Source: Prorocentrum cordatum
Lineage: Eukaryota; Sar; Dinophyceae; Prorocentrales; Prorocentraceae
DNA: 20,000 bases
Direction: 5' to 3'
NCBI GenBank assembly: GCA_963575745.1
Contig: CAUYUJ010011238.1
Span: 1 to 20,000, forward strand
Every line of letters starts with the position of its first letter. The stretch's first letter is position 1. Position numbers and translations under genes: made by a program. Under the pieces are notes generated by a model. It was not told the origin of the DNA. It worked only from the letters and a program-made list of their open reading frames with translations, and did no database searches. Below, one piece after another: positions 15,329 to 20,000 of this stretch.

Positions 15329-15495
15329 CTTAGGTCGTGCCTGTCCCTCTACAGGAGGAAAACTCAAACATTGCCTAGTCAAAAAATAGTATGGGGACGA
15401 TCTTCCGACTGTTGTCGATCATGTTGAAGTATGTTTTGATTCACTTTTTGCCTTTCGGCCGCAATCCGCCTGTAGGGGGACGTGCCCGACCTAAG
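15329..15495. mobile_element. Intact family M MITE-like element (167 bp)
   Basis: TIR arms 15329-15360 and 15464-15495 match at 26 of 32 positions and begin CTTAGGTCG. A perfect 6 bp direct duplication, CGCATC, flanks the element at 15323-15328 and 15496-15501. This is the pattern left by a cut-and-paste DNA transposon. The AT-richer interior has no reading frame for a transposase, so the element is non-autonomous. Partial relatives lie at 1495, 7160, 7463 and 9320. The superfamily is not assigned: a 6 bp duplication alone is not diagnostic. Confidence 0.88.
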
Positions 15496-15561
15496 CGCAT
15501 CCCTAACCCATGTTGCCGCGCGCCCGACTGCCATCGCCGATCGGGAGACAAGGGCGCCCTC

Positions 15562-15689
15562 GAGGGCGCGAAGTCATTCGCGCTTCGCGCTTCGGCTCCG
15601 ATTCCTCCTCACCCTCCTCCTCTGCCTTGGGAGGCGGCGCGAGAGCGCGAAGCTATTCACACTTCGCGCTCCGCGCAGCGCGGAGCGCG
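15562..15689. repeat. Pair of GCGCGAAG...CTTCGCGC hairpins and a 25 bp palindrome
   Basis: Two related ~25 bp hairpins (GCGCGAAGTCATTCGCGC... near 15567 and GCGCGAAGCTATTCACAC... near 15645) lie about 80 bp apart. At 15665-15689 a 12 bp perfect inverted pair (CGCGCTCCGCGC) is separated by one base. Confidence 0.85.
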
Positions 15690-15844
15690 GAGTTGGGAGC
15701 CCTTGGGAGACCTGGGTGCCCCAGTCCGCCCAGGAGCGCGCGGCTTCGCTGTCTGGAGCCTCCTGCCGCCGACGCGTCGGCGACGCGTCTCCGGCTCCAG
15801 GGCAACGCTTCCCTCCCCTGAGGCCGGCGCCCCCTGTCAGGGCT

Positions 15845-16060
15845 CACTCCGATGCCTCCGACTCGATTCTGTTCGCTTTCGATGGCTTCCGATTCCGATT
15901 CGATTCGGCTTCAGGTTTCGATTGAGATTCCGACTGCTTGCTGGAGGCACTCTGGCCTGCCGATTTCCGCCGATGTGACTTTCCCCGATTCGGCTGCCGA
16001 TTTCGGCCGATCCGATCCATTTCGATCGCCGATCCGACGTATCGACTCGATTCTGGGCCC
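15845..16060. repeat. CGATTC/GATTCCGATT-rich degenerate repeat
   Basis: CGATTC, CCGATT and CGATCC motifs recur throughout this ~215 bp block with no fixed register. It reads like an old hexanucleotide microsatellite. Confidence 0.75.
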
Positions 16061-16925
16061 TCCTGTCCCTATCCTGTCCCTTCATGTCGGCCCCCGGCAG
16101 GGCAGGCAGGTGGGGAATCGACCCGATCGCGCTGGGCGCGCGACCGTGCCGCCGTCCTAGTCGATGCCGCCGCCCTCGTCACATCGCAGCCGCCATCGCC
16201 ACCGCCGTCGCCGCCGATGTCGTCCCCGCCGTCCCTCGCCCGCCCGAGTCGCGCGCCGCTGCCCGAGAGCAGGGCCCGCGCGTCGCGCAGAGTCGCGAGC
16301 CAAACGCGTCCGAGGGGCCACGCACGCCCGCACGGCCCGGTGGAGTGTGCAGGCAACCTGCGGAGGGGCGCGGTCTGCCTGGCTGGCGCTCCGGCCCCCC
16401 GGACGCCGTCCCCGCCACCCGCGGGCCGCTCTGGCTGCTCGTTGCGGAAGTCTTTCCCGCCTCCGGGTGTTCGCCCTCCTCTCCCTCCCCGCGGCCGCTC
16501 TTCCGTCTCCCTCCTCCTGCATGCCAGCCAATTCGCTTTGTAGTGCCCCTGCATCGCTGTCACGCTGGAGCGGATCGTCCCGCCTCGCTGCCGACGGACA
16601 AAGTGTTTGCTTGTACATGGGAGGTGGTCACGCGTGGAGACCCACAGTGAATTGGCTCTCCATGGAAAAAGTGCCAGAATCCAGCCCCCTCCCGAGCCCG
16701 GACATGCGGATTGGTACCAATTGGGACTTCGCACGTCATATATGATTATGCCTCGTCGTTCAGTGCCCATCTGAACTCATACCATCTCAGCCCAGCCAGG
16801 TATTGACCCCCCTTTCACCCCAGTGAAATCATACCATGCGCGCACAATCGTTTATATCAAAATCATGTTTCAAGAGTCCCTTGCATAAAATTACTCCGAC
16901 GGAAGGACCCCACATGAGAATATGT
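16061..16925. other. Unassigned
   Basis: GC-rich to about 16600, then progressively AT-richer. A CCGCCATCGC-type short repeat lies at about 16165-16225. ATTGGTACCAAT at about 16709-16720 is a 12 bp palindrome. RAAYTCATACCAT appears twice (about 16774 and 16827). Open frames around 16550-16745 are weakly exon-like but not supported. Confidence 0.45.
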
Positions 16926-16929
16926 TCAG

Positions 16930-17215
16930 CTTACCCTTAGCCCTTTCCTCATCGCCCTGGCAGACACCCTCCTCTCGCCCTCTGCTCTGCCCTTTCTCCT
17001 CCTTCTTCTCCTCCTCTTCCTCCCCCTCATCCTCCTTCTATGCTTTTTCCTCCTCCTTCTATTTATCCTCCTCCTCCTCCTCCACCTCCTCCTCCTCCTC
17101 AACCTCCTCCTCCTCCTTCTCCTCCTCCTCCTCATCATCATCATCCTCCTCATCCTCCTCATCCTTCTCCACCTCCTCACCATCGTCACCCTCTCATCCC
17201 CTCCCCGACGTCATC
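16930..17215 (+). repeat. Second pyrimidine-rich CTC/TCA tract
   Basis: CTC, TCC and TCA triplets dominate, with few purines other than A. It precedes the exon-like frame at 17266 and could serve as an intron 3' pyrimidine tract. Confidence 0.92.
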
Positions 17216-17265
17216 CTTCCACTGCTTCATCTCCATGTGTTCCCCCCTTCCCCCTGGTCGGGGCA

Positions 17266-17453
17266 AGCAAATCGATGTCCCTCGGCGCCGTCGCCACCTC
17301 GGCCAGCGCGCTCGCATTCGCCGACGGCTGGTTCGCGAAGCCTTTGGGGCAGCTCCGACGGCCCTGGGGCCCCCGAACGGCCCCCAGACTCCAAAATCAA
17401 AACGCCGACCCGACATCGACGACAACGATGACGACAAGGGAGCTCCCGCCTGA
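17266..17453 (+). CDS. Exon-like frame upstream of the satellite, unknown protein
   Basis: Two overlapping frames are open. From the ATG at 17275 the first ~25 codons are strongly G/C at third positions and read MSLGAVATSASALAFADGWF, then AKPLGQLRRPWG. The start is Ala/Ser-rich, hydroxylated and short, which could suit a targeting peptide, though this is only an impression. The alternative frame gives an Arg-rich then Asp-rich peptide ending at a TGA inside the first satellite unit (17451-17453). The pyrimidine tract upstream and an AG near 17268 could be an acceptor. No family is recognised. Confidence 0.2.
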
Positions 17454-18795
17454 GACTTCCTTACATGTCACTCACAGACGAGGCTCCCGCTTGACACATC
17501 CTCCATATTCAGGCCTGAGGCGCCCAAAAGGGACGACTGTTACAGGATACCGACGACCCGCTTCGGATTCGAACATGAAATGCGGGCCCCTTAGGGAGGG
17601 AGCTCCCGCATGAGACTTCCTCACAATTCACTCACAGACGAGGTTCCCGTCTGGTACTTCCTCCACACCCAGGCTTGAGGAGCCCAAAAGTAACCACAGT
17701 TACAGAATGCCGATGACCCGCTTCGCATTCGAACATCAAGCGCGGGCACCTTAGGGAGGGGGCTCCCGCCTGAAACTGCCTCGCAATTCTCTCACTGACG
17801 AGGCTCCCGCCTGATACTTCCTCCATATCCAGGCCTGAGTAGCCCAAAAGTGACGACCATTACAGGATGCCGATGAACCGCGTCAGTTAGAACATGAAGT
17901 GCGGGCACTTTAGGGAGGGAGCTCCCGCCTGAGACTTCCTCACATGTCACTCACAGACGAGGCTCCCGCTTGATACTTCCTCCATATTCAGGCCTGAGGC
18001 GCCCAAAAGGGACGACAGTTACAGGATACCGATGACCCGCTTCGGATTCGAACATGAAATGCGGGCCCTTTAAGGGGGGAGCTCCCGCCTGAGACTTCCT
18101 CACAATTCTCTCACTGACGAGGCTCCCGCTTGATACTTCCTCCAGATCCAGGCTTGAGGACCCCAACAGTGACGACCGTTACAAGATGCCGATGACCCGC
18201 CTCGGATTCTAACATGAAACGCGGCCCCCTTAGGGAGGGAGGTCCCGCCTAAGACTTCCTCACAAATCACTCACAGACGAGGCTCCCGCCCGATACTTCC
18301 TCCATATTCAGGCCTGAGTAGCCCAACAGTGACGAAAATCACAGGACGCCGATGACCCGCATCGGATTCTAACATGAAGCGCGGTCCCCTTAGGGAGGGG
18401 GCTCCCGCCTGAGACTTCCTCGCAATTCAATCACAGACGAGGCTCCCGCCTGGTACTTCCTCCATGTTCAGGCCTGGGGAGCCCAAAAGTGACGACAGTT
18501 ACAGGATGCCGATGACCCGCCTCGGATTCGAACATCAAGCGCGGGCCCCTTAGGGAGGGAGCTCCCGCCTGAGACTTCATCACAATTCACTCGCAGACGA
18601 GGCTCCCGCCTGATAATTCCTCCACGTTCAGGCCTGAGGAGCCCAAAAGTAACGACAGTTACAGGATACCGATGACCCGCCTCGGATTCGAACATGAAGT
18701 GCGGACCCCATAAGGAGGAGGCTCCCGCCTAAGACTTCCTCGCAATTCACTCACAGACGTGGCTCCCGCCTGAGGCACCCTCCATTGCCATGCCA
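17438..18795. repeat. 160 bp satellite array (8 full units plus a partial)
   Basis: The RGCTCCCGCC marker lies at about 17441, 17601, 17761, 17920, 18080, 18240, 18400, 18560 and 18720, so the period is 159-160 bp. Each unit holds two GCTCCCGCCTGAKACTTCCTC half-motifs about 41 bp apart, then GGCCTGAG, GCCCAAAAG, TTACAGGATRCCGATGACCCG, YTCGGATTCGAACATGAA and GCGGGCCCCTTAGGGAGG. The period is not a multiple of three and the units carry stops, so the array is noncoding. The last unit decays after about 18780. Confidence 0.97.
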
Positions 18796-19075
18796 GGGGG
18801 TGAGTGATGACGAAGTGATGAGTGAGGGAATGATGATGGCAAGTGAGTGGATGAGTGAGCGAGTGATGATAAGTATGGTGACGATGAGAAGTGAGCGTGT
18901 GAGTGTGTAATTGAGTGAGTGTGAGTGTAAGTGAGTGTGGGAGTGACGAAGATGATGGTGATGATGATGATAATGATGATGATGATAATGATGATGGTGA
19001 TGGTGATGGTGATGGTGATGATGATGATGAGTGAACGAGTGAGTGAGGGTGAGTGATGACGAGGGAGAGAGGGTG
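18796..19075. repeat. GTGA/GATGAT degenerate simple repeat
   Basis: TGAGTGA and GATGATGATG motifs dominate. The most regular part is the GATGAT/GGTGAT stretch at about 18950-19030. Low complexity, no gene. Confidence 0.92.
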
Positions 19076-19405
19076 TGTGACAGGACTGCGCGAGGTGTCC
19101 AGAGAAAACAAGAACCCCACTTAGGATGTGGGGAACAACAGAACTCCACACACGCACGTACACATACAGAAATCACGCCAAATACATTAGTCCTGCCATC
19201 ACTTCAGCATAAGATCATCACAGGCCCCAAGGTTATGCATTACAAACCTTGCATCTGGTATACCCGCGCGCACTTGCTAAAGCCATCGGGAACCACATGA
19301 ATTTGGCAATCTCGTCCACAACCCACGTTCTCCTTTCACCACGCGGTGCATTTGTGCTGATCCAGCATGCGCCCAGTTCGGGAATCCGTAGAATACTACC
19401 GCGCG
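19076..19405. other. Unassigned
   Basis: Moderate GC. Open frames occur on both strands at about 19233-19480 with no recognised domain. No gene is supported. Confidence 0.45.
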
Positions 19406-19441
19406 TGCCACACGCGCGCGCATCCACGCGCGGGTGTGGCA
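19406..19441. repeat. Strong hairpin (15 bp stem)
   Basis: TGCCACACGCGCGCG and CGCGCGGGTGTGGCA pair at 14 of 15 positions around a six-base loop. Alternating CG in the stem adds Z-DNA potential. Confidence 0.85.
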
Positions 19442-19569
19442 ATCCATCCAAAGCCATTGGTGTTCGAAGCATTTCAAGATAGATCGATACAAAAACATAT
19501 GAGGAGCCAAGTGTCTGGCAACAGACAGTACGCCAGGTTTCTAGAATTCCCTGCGCGTCATCGCATCAC

Positions 19570-19740
19570 AGCCGTAATCGTCATCGTCATCGCCGTTGGT
19601 GCCGCCATCATCACATGGACATCCTCTTAATCATCGTCGTTACAATCATCGGCGCCGTCATTGGCCACGCCAGCGTCATCGTCATTATCGCCACTTCCAT
19701 CGTCACTAGCATCAACGCTGCCGCCGTTGTTGACGTCAGT
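19570..19740. repeat. ATCGTC/ATCATC degenerate triplet repeat
   Basis: ATCGTC, GCCGTC and ATCATC motifs recur with interruptions. Open frames are Ile/Val/Ala-rich low complexity. The remaining sequence to 20000 shows no recognised feature. Confidence 0.8.
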
Positions 19741-20000
19741 ATGACACCACGCCCGCCCAAGTCACCGACCCGCACTGAAGAGCACGCGCGCCGGCCCGGC
19801 CTCGGAGACGCGCGGGGAAGTTCCCATCGGCAAGCGCCACCTCGGCTGCATCAGTTGTGCCAAAGCAGCGCGGTCGCAGAGATGCGCCAGCTAGCGCCAA
19901 GCACATCCGCAACCGTGGCCTCATGAGATTTGCGAAACAAGTTGCGGGCGGGAGGGTCGGCAGTGGAGTGGACAACCCACGACTTGCAATAATGAATTGC

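Noticed and set aside
16069-16770. Overlapping ~190-230 codon frames on both strands
   Set aside because: Arg/Ala/Pro-rich shadows expected in GC-rich DNA. No domain, no clear codon bias and mutually exclusive frames.
17438-18795. Tandem tRNA genes
   Set aside because: Only a box-B-like string is present. No cloverleaf, anticodon stem or box A at the right spacing could be drawn.

Overview
The window reads as repeat-dominated, GC-rich nuclear DNA from a eukaryote, most likely a protist or alga. The evidence is long trinucleotide microsatellites, several minisatellite and satellite arrays, and many 150-200 bp non-autonomous elements with terminal inverted repeats (TIRs). There are also isolated short reading frames with G/C-rich third codon positions bounded by pyrimidine-tract-AG acceptor-like sites. 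I see no operon-like gene order, ribosome binding sites, tRNA, rRNA or CRISPR array. A dinoflagellate is one reasonable guess, but nothing here proves it.

Layout. 1-1245: AGAGA, GGA, GAC/GAG and GAA simple repeats with a GC-rich 100-110 bp tandem block in the middle. 1357-3260: the best candidate gene on the + strand, possibly a small first exon, a ~640 bp intron with an old TIR relic, an exon at 2023, an ~800 bp microsatellite-filled intron and an exon at 2996. 3300-6870: six copies of a hairpin-bearing ~165 bp repeat (family A), two forming a near-perfect large inverted repeat and two carrying a shared ~220 bp tail. 6987-7545: a foldback element with a nested palindrome, then remnants of a second TIR family. 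7560-9275: a minisatellite that switches from ~112 bp to 90 bp units. 9320-9485: another TIR relic. 9989-10214: a copy of repeat B and a short exon-like frame.

10453-11543: three different foldback elements in 1.1 kb. 12110-12630: local duplications and an inverted copy of repeat B. 12953-13290: a 60 bp minisatellite. 13817-14310: a polypyrimidine tract with a 247 bp uninterrupted run. 14700-16060: palindromes, hairpins, CGATTC-rich DNA and the best-preserved TIR element, with a 6 bp target duplication. 16930-17200: a second pyrimidine tract. 17440-18795: a 160 bp satellite of eight full units. 18795-19740: GTGA/GATGAT and ATCGTC simple sequence with a strong hairpin.

No complete gene can be called with confidence and no protein family was recognised. 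Most long open frames are by-products of stop-free simple repeats or of minisatellites whose units are open in several frames. The main value of the window is its set of short TIR, foldback and hairpin elements, some lying close to possible splice sites.
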